A DNA stretch of 7,737 nt from contig JAKSCP010000511.1 of NCBI GenBank assembly GCA_022360535.1, forward strand, positions 1 to 7,737. The letters run 5' to 3'. Numbering within the stretch: the stretch's first letter is position 1; each line of letters opens with the position of its first letter. This DNA is from Pseudomonadales bacterium (lineage in GTDB: Bacteria > Pseudomonadota > Gammaproteobacteria > Pseudomonadales > Pseudohongiellaceae). The position numbers were made by a program, and so were the translations under genes. The notes under the pieces were generated by a model. The model did no database searches and had not been told where the DNA came from. It was given only the letters and a program-made list of their open reading frames with translations. Below, in pieces: positions 1-6,167 of the stretch.

Positions 1-494
1 CAACCGGTAGCGATCGCGGGAGCGACTTTGCAGGCGATCTGGTTCAGCGGCCAATTCCAGGGCGTGATAAATCCACATACGCCAGCGGGCTCTTTGACGA
101 TCTTGGTAGTGCCGCGAACTTCTTCGAATTCGTAGTTTTCCAATATCTTTAGGGCAGTCATGAAATGCCCCATGCCACTGCCTAATTGCGCCGTCTTGGA
201 TAAGCCCATAGGGGCGCCCATCTCGGTTGAAATGGCTTTGGCCATTTCATCGCCGCGCGCTTTAAGACCTGCAATGATATTGCTCAATACCTGCTTGCGT
301 TCATCTATAGATGACTGTGACCAGCTGTCGAAGGCAGCGCGTGCGGCCTGGGCGGCAGCGTCAACATCTTCCGCCGTGCCCATGGCGATGGTGGCAAAGG
401 CCTCTTCTGTCGCGGGGTTGATGACTTCCAGGGTGGGTCGTTGGGGTTCTACCCATTCTCCGCCGATGAAAAACTTGTTGTAGGCCGTCGTCAT
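1..494 (-). CDS. Aldehyde dehydrogenase family protein, N-terminal part (runs off the left edge)
   Basis: The first 164 residues of an NAD(P)+-dependent aldehyde dehydrogenase, which oxidises an aldehyde to a carboxylic acid in the cytoplasm. The protein opens MTTAYNKFFIGGEWVEP, a typical start for the family, followed by the VINPATEE segment that usually begins the cofactor domain. Residues 142-150 read FITPWNWPL. Asn147 corresponds to the conserved oxyanion-hole asparagine, and Lys156 in the following K-V-APAIATG stretch to the conserved cofactor-binding lysine. The family is usually about 470-500 residues, so the catalytic cysteine and glutamate lie outside the window. The ATG at 492-494 is preceded by AGGAG (502-506) with 7-nt spacing, which supports this start. 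The gene is divergent from the hydrolase at 643. The GAPMGLSKTAQLGSGMGHF segment places it among broad-specificity bacterial enzymes, but the substrate cannot be read from this part. Confidence 0.95.
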   Translation of the reverse strand, partial: MTTAYNKFFIGGEWVEPQRPTLEVINPATEEAFATIAMGTAEDVDAAAQAARAAFDSWSQSSIDERKQVLSNIIAGLKARGDEMAKAISTEMGAPMGLSKTAQLGSGMGHFMTALKILENYEFEEVRGTTKIVKEPAGVCGFITPWNWPLNQIACKVAPAIATG

Positions 495-642
495 TGGGCT
501 GCTCCTGTTGCTGCACTAAAGATTCGATTACACTGCTTGGCTTGTTGTCCGCATCCAGCTTAAGGCTATCGCCCGCCGCTATTTGAGGGGCAGCTAGTAT
601 AACCAGATTCAGAATGGTGGAGAAATAGGTGAAGAAATAGAG

Positions 643-1401
643 ATGGTCCACTCTATTACCCGCAGCATAGGCAATCGCCTGGCAAGCTTTTTGAGCAAGT
701 CACTGTCGGGCTATCAGCGTCTCGATACGGTGAGTGTGGAAGAGATTGCTCGCGTGTTGATGCCGGGTGATGTGGTATTGGTCGAGGGTAATACCCGTAT
801 CAGTGTCGCCATCAAATACCTTTCCCAGTCTTCCTGGTCCCATGCTTGTCTCTATGTCGGAGAGGCCTGCACGGACAGTGCTCAACCGAACTTGCTTGAG
901 GCAGACTTAAGAGAGGGAGTGCGGCTGGTTGCTCTTGATCACTATCGTGATTTCAATCTTCGCATTTGTCGTCCAATTTCTCTCAGCGATGAAGATCGCC
1001 AGGCCTTAATCGACAATGGCCGTAGCAAGCTAGGCCACAAATACGATTTGAAAAATGTCGTCGACCTGGTGCGCTATCTGATTCAGAAACCCGCTGTGCC
1101 GCAACGATACCGACGGGCAATGATTAGTTTGGGTAGCGGCGAGCCGACAAAGGCAATCTGCTCCACACTGATAGCAGAGTTGTTCCAATCAATAGATTAT
1201 CCGATTTTGCCCATACTTGGACCCAAGTCAGGCGAAGACGGTGAAGTTCCAATCTATTACCGGCGTCACTTTACTCATTTCACGCCTCGGGATTTTGATT
1301 TGTCGCCGTACTTTAAAGTGGTAAAACCGACGCTGGAATCCGGCTTCGACTATCGTTCGATCAACTGGGAAGACAGGACGTCTTCAGATGATGCCAAGTA
1401 G
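643..1401 (+). CDS. YiiX/YaeF-like permuted papain-fold cysteine hydrolase (C92/NlpC-P60 superfamily)
   Basis: A 252-residue protein resembling the YiiX/YebB/YaeF group of circularly permuted NlpC/P60 hydrolases. In this fold the catalytic His comes before the Cys. Visible motifs, in order, are LMPGDVVLVEG (39-49), the opening strand of the fold; SWSHACLYVG (64-73) with candidate catalytic His67; LLEADLREGVR (84-94), where Glu86 is the acidic position that follows; and KAICSTLIAELF (170-181) with candidate nucleophile Cys173. All three positions are filled, so the enzyme is probably active. Known or proposed substrates in this superfamily are amide or ester bonds in peptidoglycan peptides or lipids; which applies here is not visible. 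There is no clear signal peptide. The first 25 residues are basic and amphipathic, so a cytoplasmic or membrane-associated location is likely. The ATG follows AGGTGA at 627-632. The 3' end overlaps the convergent S41 gene by 18 bp. Confidence 0.8.
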   Translation: MVHSITRSIGNRLASFLSKSLSGYQRLDTVSVEEIARVLMPGDVVLVEGNTRISVAIKYLSQSSWSHACLYVGEACTDSAQPNLLEADLREGVRLVALDHYRDFNLRICRPISLSDEDRQALIDNGRSKLGHKYDLKNVVDLVRYLIQKPAVPQRYRRAMISLGSGEPTKAICSTLIAELFQSIDYPILPILGPKSGEDGEVPIYYRRHFTHFTPRDFDLSPYFKVVKPTLESGFDYRSINWEDRTSSDDAK

Positions 1402-2418
1402 CAGATTCACCGCAGCCTCAAACTGCGGATCGTCACGCCTGCTTTCGGCGGCCGGATAGCTGACTTCCACTTCTGGCGTCAAACCCGTTTCCTCGAAAAT
1501 GAAACCATCAATCTGGGTTTCTCGAGCCGGTCGATAGTTGAAGCTGCCTTGTGGTTCTACCTCAGAATAATCGCCGATCATGCCTGCACTCCTGGTTCCC
1601 AATGTTGCCACGCGATCGGGTCTGCTTAACTCGTGTGCGAGGATTTCGGCAGCGCCGCGGGTATAGTCATTAGTAAGCACGGCAATCGGTTTACGATAAG
1701 GTTCCACGTCCAGGCTGGCACTGCTCTGTTGCCAATCTTCCAGCCATTGAGCGGGCGCCGTGATCTGTAATTGTGGATCATTGTTTTGAAACAGGGCGAA
1801 CTGATGTTTGTCCAGAAAGCCAAAGCTATTCCGTAGATCGAGAATAATGCCGTCGGTGTTAACCAGGGCTTGTAGCAGGTCTTGATATGCAATCAGATCA
1901 TTAGTGGCCCTGGAGAGGGCCCAGAAATGTACGTAGCCAATGATTTTGTTACCGGCGCTGAATTCCTGGATACTGGCAAGGGTTGCACTGCGATAACTGT
2001 CGAACAAATTCTCGTAAACTGGCGTGATGTCTACGTGAAAAGTTTGTTGGTCGCGAATGACTTCAAGGGTGAAGCTGCGATTGATGGGGTCAATCGTCGC
2101 TGAATGCTGCGCGTCTGGATTGAAACTGTAGATTTCGTGAAAGGGCTCACCATTGCTGCTGACGATGACGTCCCCCCGATTAAGTCCGGCTTCATGTGCC
2201 GGATAGTTTTCCAGCACCGCTGTCACCAAAAATCCGTTTGCGGTTACCTGGCCTTGAACGCCAATGTGATGCAGAGGAAGACGCTGCGCTGGTGTTGAGC
2301 TATAGAAGGCTTGCAGCAGGTAGTAGTCAAGTTGCTGTGCAGTGACGTTGAGTGATGACTCTGCCGCAATTAACTTGCAGGCTAACGATAAAGCAATCAG
2401 CAATAGCGCAGGACGCAT
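1384..2418 (-). CDS. Exported S41 (C-terminal processing peptidase)-like protein with PDZ domain, probably catalytically inactive
   Basis: A 344-residue protein with an N-terminal signal sequence (MRPALLLIALSLACKLIAA, likely cut near residue 19), a PDZ domain (about 50-132, containing AVLENYPAHEAGLNRGDVIVS) and a C-terminal S41 fold (about 145-325). S41 proteases use a Ser-Lys dyad in a Ser-Ala-Ala/Ser-Glu motif and a Gly-Lys-Gly motif 25 residues later. Here the equivalent segment NDYTRGAAEI has Gly (codon 1654-1656) where the Ser belongs, and GTRSAGM has Met (codon 1579-1581) where the Lys belongs. The spacing is unchanged. The Gly-rich loop after the IILDLR strand is also degenerate (RNSFGF). 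I infer a pseudo-protease that may bind peptides through its PDZ domain. A TTG at 2425-2427 in the same frame would add three residues. I prefer the ATG at 2416-2418, which lies one base after the glutathione S-transferase stop and suggests translational coupling. The cysteine in the signal is not a good lipobox. Confidence 0.85.
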   Translation of the reverse strand: MRPALLLIALSLACKLIAAESSLNVTAQQLDYYLLQAFYSSTPAQRLPLHHIGVQGQVTANGFLVTAVLENYPAHEAGLNRGDVIVSSNGEPFHEIYSFNPDAQHSATIDPINRSFTLEVIRDQQTFHVDITPVYENLFDSYRSATLASIQEFSAGNKIIGYVHFWALSRATNDLIAYQDLLQALVNTDGIILDLRNSFGFLDKHQFALFQNNDPQLQITAPAQWLEDWQQSSASLDVEPYRKPIAVLTNDYTRGAAEILAHELSRPDRVATLGTRSAGMIGDYSEVEPQGSFNYRPARETQIDGFIFEETGLTPEVEVSYPAAESRRDDPQFEAAVNLLLGII

Positions 2419-2419
2419 A

Positions 2420-3046
2420 TCAGGCAACCAATTCCATGGCGCGTTTTGCAGCGGCTCGCTCGTACAGGCGGTTTCTTAAGTCCAGGTACTTTTCTGGTAC
2501 ATCGAATTCAAATCGGATTGCCCAGTTGAACGTGTGGGCAAGCAGAATATCGGCGATGGTGAATTGATTGCCGATGGCAAACTCATTTTCATTCAGCAGA
2601 TGCTCCAGTGTGTTGACTGCTTTATTGAATTCAAATTCTGCGGTTTTGAGCATCTCCGGGATGCGTTGTTCCTCCGGTAAAGCGAACATGTGCTTGCCTT
2701 TGCTCCACAGTGGCTGTTCCAGTTCCGCCAGCACAAAACTTACTAGTTCATCGAGTCTGGCATACAAATCCATACTCCCGTTTGGCAGTAGGCCCGACTC
2801 TGGCGCGCAGCGCGCAATGTAATTCAGGATGGCGACCGATTCGGTCAGCACCAGATCTTCGTTCACCAGGGTTGGTACTTTGCCCTGTACATTCAATTGC
2901 AGATAGCTGGGGTGCTTGGCGCTTTCCGGATCTTCCGGATCAGTCCTCAACTTGGCATTGATGTATTCGTATTCTATGCCTGCTTCCTCTAATGCCCACA
3001 GGCAACGAAACGATCTTGACTGACCAAATCCGTAAAGCTTAATCAC
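2420..3046 (-). CDS. Glutathione S-transferase family protein
   Basis: A 208-residue cytosolic glutathione S-transferase-like protein, a normal length for the family. The thioredoxin-like N-terminal domain starts MIKLYGFGQSRSFRCLWALE, with the Ser10-Arg-Ser12 region at the usual catalytic position. It continues with GKVPTLV (55-61), which contains the cis-proline of the fold, and LTESVAIL (67-74), whose Glu-Ser pair binds the gamma-glutamyl group of glutathione. The all-helical C-terminal domain holds FTIADILLAH (162-171), the conserved N-capping box and Asp. The family conjugates glutathione to electrophiles or acts as a peroxidase or isomerase; the substrate is not visible. The start is GTG (3044-3046), supported by a good ribosome binding site. 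Its TGA stop is one base from the ATG of the S41-like gene. A terminator hairpin lies only 17 bp upstream of the start, so its promoter must overlap that hairpin or lie inside the lectin-like gene, unless it is expressed by read-through. Confidence 0.93.
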   Translation of the reverse strand: MIKLYGFGQSRSFRCLWALEEAGIEYEYINAKLRTDPEDPESAKHPSYLQLNVQGKVPTLVNEDLVLTESVAILNYIARCAPESGLLPNGSMDLYARLDELVSFVLAELEQPLWSKGKHMFALPEEQRIPEMLKTAEFEFNKAVNTLEHLLNENEFAIGNQFTIADILLAHTFNWAIRFEFDVPEKYLDLRNRLYERAAAKRAMELVA

Positions 3047-3052
3047 TACTGA

Positions 3053-3058
3053 CTCCCT
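3053..3058 (-). promoter_or_regulatory. Ribosome binding site for the glutathione S-transferase gene
   Basis: AGGGAG on the minus strand, 6 nt before a GTG codon. It fixes the GTG at 3044-3046 as the start; no ATG lies close by in this frame. Confidence 0.75.
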
Positions 3059-3061
3059 AAT

Positions 3062-3098
3062 AAAAAATGGTGTGGCCGAAAACCGACCACACCATTTT
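3062..3098 (-). terminator. Rho-independent terminator after the lectin-like gene (possibly bidirectional)
   Basis: A perfect 12-bp stem pairs 3064-3075 (AAAATGGTGTGG) with 3087-3098 (CCACACCATTTT), enclosing an 11-base loop that can form two further C-G pairs. Read on the minus strand, the stem ends in a run of six T (3067 down to 3062), followed by ATTA, so it fits a terminator for the dehydrogenase/lectin-like unit that stops at 3125. The plus strand also leaves TTTTATTAT after the stem, so it could stop transcripts from either side. It lies directly before the ribosome binding site of the next minus-strand gene. Confidence 0.85.
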
Positions 3099-3124
3099 AT
3101 TATGAATCCCCGGTGAGGAAAATT

Positions 3125-3778
3125 TTAGTCGATAGCAAAGCAATAGAAATAACCATTGCCCCCAGTGCCAACTAAGTCGTCTTGCGAACAGCCTCTTGAG
3201 CCGTGGGCGCTATTCCAGGAAGTTGGGTTCTGGCCACCACCTGTGCGGTCAAAGTGACCAACATGGGCAGAGCCTGCGCCGTTGCTGGTCCAGTTGCTGC
3301 AAGTGTGATTTGCGCCATCTTCAACCTCTCTTCCGTCCAAAGTGGAGCCGGTAAGAATATCGTGTTGATTGGGACTGTCACCCCGACCATTGACCACATC
3401 ACCGTTTTCAGTGAGCGCGGTTTGTTTGTTGAGATTGTTGTTCGGTCCGTGCAGGTTGTTGAGGTTGGAAGCAATCTCAACGCCGTTGACGTTATACCAA
3501 GGGCCAAATCCGATTCGGTTGCGCGCATCTACCGCTGGTGAGTTGCCAGAGGCATGGGCACTGAGATAAGCGCGCCAGGTTTTCCCACGGGAACCAGCCG
3601 CTGAGGCCAGTTGTTGGCAGTGCGCATCGGCGCCGGCCAAACCACCCAGATTGGCGCCATCACCCGAGCCGACGCTGGTGATGAAGAAGCTCATCTCATT
3701 TTGTTGCGAGTTGACCGACGCCAAGGTGGCAGCCGCTGTGATGATTGCTGCAGAAGTGAACAACAATTTCTTTTTCAT
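3125..3778 (-). CDS. Small exported lectin-like protein (C-type-lectin/endostatin-like fold, DUF1554-type)
   Basis: A 217-residue protein with a clear Sec signal (MKKKLLFTSAAIITAAATLA, cleavage probably near residue 20-24). The mature part begins MSFFITSVGSGDGANLGGL and continues GADAHCQQLA and GKTWRAYLS. Later it has IGFGPWYNVNGVEIA, HDILTGSTLDG, TCSNWTS and GYFYCFAID at the end. This order resembles small secreted proteobacterial proteins annotated as lectin-like, with the endostatin/C-type-lectin fold; I recognise the family from these motifs and not from a search. Four cysteines (54, 160, 197, 213) could form two disulfides, as expected for this fold in the periplasm or outside the cell. 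The middle is rich in Asn and Gly and contains GRGDSP (131-136). The ATG follows GAGGAA (3786-3791) at 7 nt. It is 46 bp behind the PQQ dehydrogenase on the same strand and is followed by a terminator, so the two are probably co-transcribed. Its ligand is unknown. Confidence 0.8.
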   Translation of the reverse strand: MKKKLLFTSAAIITAAATLASVNSQQNEMSFFITSVGSGDGANLGGLAGADAHCQQLASAAGSRGKTWRAYLSAHASGNSPAVDARNRIGFGPWYNVNGVEIASNLNNLHGPNNNLNKQTALTENGDVVNGRGDSPNQHDILTGSTLDGREVEDGANHTCSNWTSNGAGSAHVGHFDRTGGGQNPTSWNSAHGSRGCSQDDLVGTGGNGYFYCFAID

Positions 3779-3824
3779 GGGCGCATTCCTCTATTGTTAT
3801 TAACCCTGAGTAGGCTGTGGGCGA

Positions 3825-5807
3825 TTAGTTCGGTAAGGCCATGGCGGTAAGAGTGCTACCGGTCTGGAGGATCACATACTGTTTGCCGTCGTGGACCCAG
3901 GAACTCATGCCGTAGCGAGTTGCGGCTGGCACTTCAACCCTTGCTATTTCTTCACCGGTCATCTTGTCCAGGGCAAACAGGTAAGGTGTGCCATCGCTCT
4001 CAAGATTGCTGTAGATGAGCATAGTGTCGGTGACAACCATTTGCCCCACTGCCCCAGAACCCGTATTGCCGATATCGATACCCTGTAATGCGGGTAGATT
4101 CTTAATGCGATCTGGTGTGTAACCTGCCGGTATCCACCACAGATGTTCACCGCTGTTCATGTCTATGGCGGTGATGCGGCTATAGGGAGGTTTGAACACA
4201 GGGATGCCAGCCGGATGTCTTGGGGGTCGGCTGCTGCTAGCGGCAGCGTAGCGAGAAAGGGTGACACCGGTTGGTGCTTCGTAGTAGGTGTCTGCTTCTT
4301 CACCACTCACCAGTACGCGGCTACCGCAGTTGTAGCGAGACATGATGTACATCACGCCACTGTCAGGATCAGCCACTGGTGGATGAGTAATGTTTACCGA
4401 GCCAGAAGGGCACATCAGTGCCGCTATCTTGCCCAACTCGTTGTTACGCTGAATGGGAGGATTGAATACCGGGCCCATAATATATTCAGCTACCGCCGCC
4501 AAAGCTTGCTGCTTTATCTCCGGTGTGAAGTCGGCCAACAGTTCCTCGCTGGAGCCTACATATTCGAACGGTGCAGGCTTGGTCGGAATGGGCTGAGTGG
4601 GTGATAACTGTTCGCCGGGCACGGCCGAGGCAGGTTGGGGAACTTCTTCGATTGGCCAAATAGGTTCACCGGTTTCACGATTAAAAACATAGGTATAACC
4701 TTGTTTGGTCGCCTGAGCGACAATAGGGGTCGCTCCTGCATCGGTGGTGACATCCAACAAGATGGGGGCTGTCGGCGTGTCGTAGTTCCAGATGTCGTGA
4801 TGCACCATCTGAAAATGCCAGGCCCGTTCGCCGGTCGAAGCATTGAGTGCAATCAAACTTGTGCCGTAGAGGTTATCACCTGGATGGTGTCCACCGTAGT
4901 AGTCGATGGTGACACCGTTGGTTGGGATATAAACCAGATCCAGTTCCGGGTCTGCGGAGATTGGTGCCCATGAAGAGATGTCGCCGGTATATTGCCAGGC
5001 ATCATTTTCCCATGTCTCGTGACCAAACTCTCCAGGCTGTGGAATAACGTTGAATTTCCACTTGAATTCACCCGTTCGCGCATCGTAACCAAGAATGTCA
5101 CCTGGCACGTTCTCGATACGGGACTGGTGATAACCCTGTTCTGCGGAATTACCAACAACGATAGTGCCATTCACTACAATGGGTGGCGAAGAGGAAGTGA
5201 TATATCCTCGTTCTAACGGAATTCCTTCATAGGGATCATAGGGATGTCCCAGGTCTTTCAGTAAATCGACGACGCCAGTTTCAGGAAAGCCGTCGATGGG
5301 GACAGGTTCACCAAAGCCCTCCAGGGGGCGTCCTGTTTCTGCGTCCAGGGCAGTAAGAAAGAATCCAGGAGAGATCGTGTAGATGACATCGCGCCCATCG
5401 ATATTGGCATAGCCCACGCCTTTACCGTAGTCGGCGCGCATGGAGTATTCCCAGCGCTCGGTGTCTGGTTCCCGATAGGACCAGATCGTTGCGCCAGAAG
5501 CAGGATCGATGGCCACTACGTGGCGGCGAGCACCTGCAACTGTGTAAAGGCGCCCATTGATATAGCTCGGGGTTGAGCGGCCGCTTTGTGCTTCGAAGCT
5601 GGCTCCATCCCATACCCAAGCCACCTCCAAGTCGGCGAAATTGTCGGCCGTGATCTGATCGGAAGAGGTCGAGCGGGTGTGAGCAAAATCATTTCCCAGC
5701 GTCGTCCATTGCACGGTGTCTTGTGCTGCAAGCAAAGACGCAAACAGGAACGAAGTAAGAACGAGCAAAGATTTACTGAGTGGGTGAGAGTTCGGGTTTC
5801 TTATCAT
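3825..5807 (-). CDS. PQQ-dependent quinoprotein dehydrogenase (periplasmic, eight-bladed propeller)
   Basis: A 660-residue exported dehydrogenase of the pyrroloquinoline-quinone alcohol/glucose dehydrogenase superfamily. A signal peptide (residues 1 to about 28, ending LLAAQ) is followed by a propeller with repeated tryptophan-docking motifs: AIDPASGATIW (99-109), ALDAETGRPLEG (153-164), GYDARTGEFKW (240-250), ALNASTGERAW (320-330), VFNRETGEPIW (374-384), AIDMNSGEHLW (547-557) and ALDKMTGEEIA (612-622). HHDIWNYD (336-343) matches the HHD-x-W-D motif near the catalytic Asp. The C-terminal YGMSSWVHDGKQYVILQTG resembles the glucose-dehydrogenase-like branch. It lacks the N-terminal membrane anchor of E. 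coli Gcd, the adjacent Cys-Cys disulfide of methanol/ethanol dehydrogenases and a fused cytochrome domain, so electrons must leave through a separate acceptor. It oxidises an alcohol or sugar; which one is not visible. The ATG has TGAGGT (5815-5820) at 7 nt. No PQQ synthesis genes are in the window. Confidence 0.92.
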   Translation of the reverse strand: MIRNPNSHPLSKSLLVLTSFLFASLLAAQDTVQWTTLGNDFAHTRSTSSDQITADNFADLEVAWVWDGASFEAQSGRSTPSYINGRLYTVAGARRHVVAIDPASGATIWSYREPDTERWEYSMRADYGKGVGYANIDGRDVIYTISPGFFLTALDAETGRPLEGFGEPVPIDGFPETGVVDLLKDLGHPYDPYEGIPLERGYITSSSPPIVVNGTIVVGNSAEQGYHQSRIENVPGDILGYDARTGEFKWKFNVIPQPGEFGHETWENDAWQYTGDISSWAPISADPELDLVYIPTNGVTIDYYGGHHPGDNLYGTSLIALNASTGERAWHFQMVHHDIWNYDTPTAPILLDVTTDAGATPIVAQATKQGYTYVFNRETGEPIWPIEEVPQPASAVPGEQLSPTQPIPTKPAPFEYVGSSEELLADFTPEIKQQALAAVAEYIMGPVFNPPIQRNNELGKIAALMCPSGSVNITHPPVADPDSGVMYIMSRYNCGSRVLVSGEEADTYYEAPTGVTLSRYAAASSSRPPRHPAGIPVFKPPYSRITAIDMNSGEHLWWIPAGYTPDRIKNLPALQGIDIGNTGSGAVGQMVVTDTMLIYSNLESDGTPYLFALDKMTGEEIARVEVPAATRYGMSSWVHDGKQYVILQTGSTLTAMALPN

Positions 5808-5833
5808 TATCGCTACCTCACGCTATTAGGCTG

Positions 5834-5854
5834 GACACTGTGAAAGACTGTGTC
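5834..5854. promoter_or_regulatory. Imperfect 21-bp palindrome, candidate operator upstream of the PQQ dehydrogenase
   Basis: GACACTGTG-AAA-GACTGTGTC pairs at 7 of 9 positions around a central A (mismatches at the sixth and ninth pairs). It lies 26 bp before the dehydrogenase start, where a repressor or activator site could be. I recognise no specific regulator consensus and no convincing -35/-10 pair around it, so the regulatory role is inference. Confidence 0.3.
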
Positions 5855-5897
5855 ATACCAAAACAGATTCAGGTTAACGCAGCCTTTAGCGTTTGTC

Positions 5898-6107
5898 ATG
5901 GGCTCACAACAGGCTCTGGATGGCGCTTATCGAGGCCGGCTGTGGATGATAGGAACCACGCAGAAATACGGTAAAGTGTGCCACTGCGGGTACAGTTGGA
6001 GCCTCAAATCCCACGAAATCAATCTTCGTTGTGACCCCAGTCACCTCAAGGGTTTGCGGGCTCTGGCGGAGCGCAATCAGCTTTCGTACAGTCTGACTAT
6101 CGAATGA
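5898..6107 (+). CDS. Doubtful small ORF with CxC motif in the 360-bp spacer
   Basis: The spacer between the divergent genes at 5807 and 6168 holds one open frame that may be coding. From the ATG at 5898 it would give 69 residues; from the ATG at 5946, 53 residues. The C-terminal half, with KVCHCGYSWSLKSHE followed by a charged, possibly helical stretch (DPSHLKGLRALAERNQL), has codon use similar to its neighbours. The upstream part of the frame, which begins with a GTG inside the palindrome, uses rarer codons such as AGA, AGG and TTA. Neither ATG has a strong ribosome binding site; the one at 5946 has a GAGG about 10 nt before it. I recognise no family. Besides this ORF and the palindrome at 5834-5854 I see nothing in the spacer except the ribosome binding site of the next gene. 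Confidence 0.25.
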   Translation: MGSQQALDGAYRGRLWMIGTTQKYGKVCHCGYSWSLKSHEINLRCDPSHLKGLRALAERNQLSYSLTIE

Positions 6108-6152
6108 TGGACGGGGAATGGCTTCATTCGGTGGATTTAATCAGACAAGCTC

Positions 6153-6160
6153 AAGGAGGG
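6153..6160 (+). promoter_or_regulatory. Strong ribosome binding site deciding a GTG start
   Basis: AAGGAGGG lies 7 nt before GTG at 6168-6170. It is close to the ideal anti-16S complement and shows that the exported protein starts with GTG, not with an internal ATG. Confidence 0.85.
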
Positions 6161-6167
6161 CATATCA

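Noticed and set aside
160..483. Plus-strand ORF of 107 codons
   Set aside because: It lies opposite the aldehyde dehydrogenase, which has clear family motifs and a ribosome binding site; the plus-strand product has no recognisable features.
361..651. Minus-strand ORF of 96 codons crossing the upstream spacer
   Set aside because: It overlaps the aldehyde dehydrogenase in another frame, and its end (RRRMGRTPTTHPG) looks like an out-of-frame shadow.
2355..2418. Possible lipobox in the S41-like signal peptide (LSLAC)
   Set aside because: The -3 residue is Ser where Leu or a similar residue is expected, and the sequence also offers a good ordinary cleavage site after LIAA; a lipoprotein is not supported.
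3203..3541. Plus-strand ORF of 112 codons opposite the lectin-like gene
   Set aside because: The minus-strand gene has a signal peptide, conserved motifs and a ribosome binding site; the plus-strand frame has none of these.
4143..4604. Plus-strand ORF of 153 codons inside the PQQ dehydrogenase
   Set aside because: The propeller repeats on the minus strand continue through the whole region; this is an antisense shadow.
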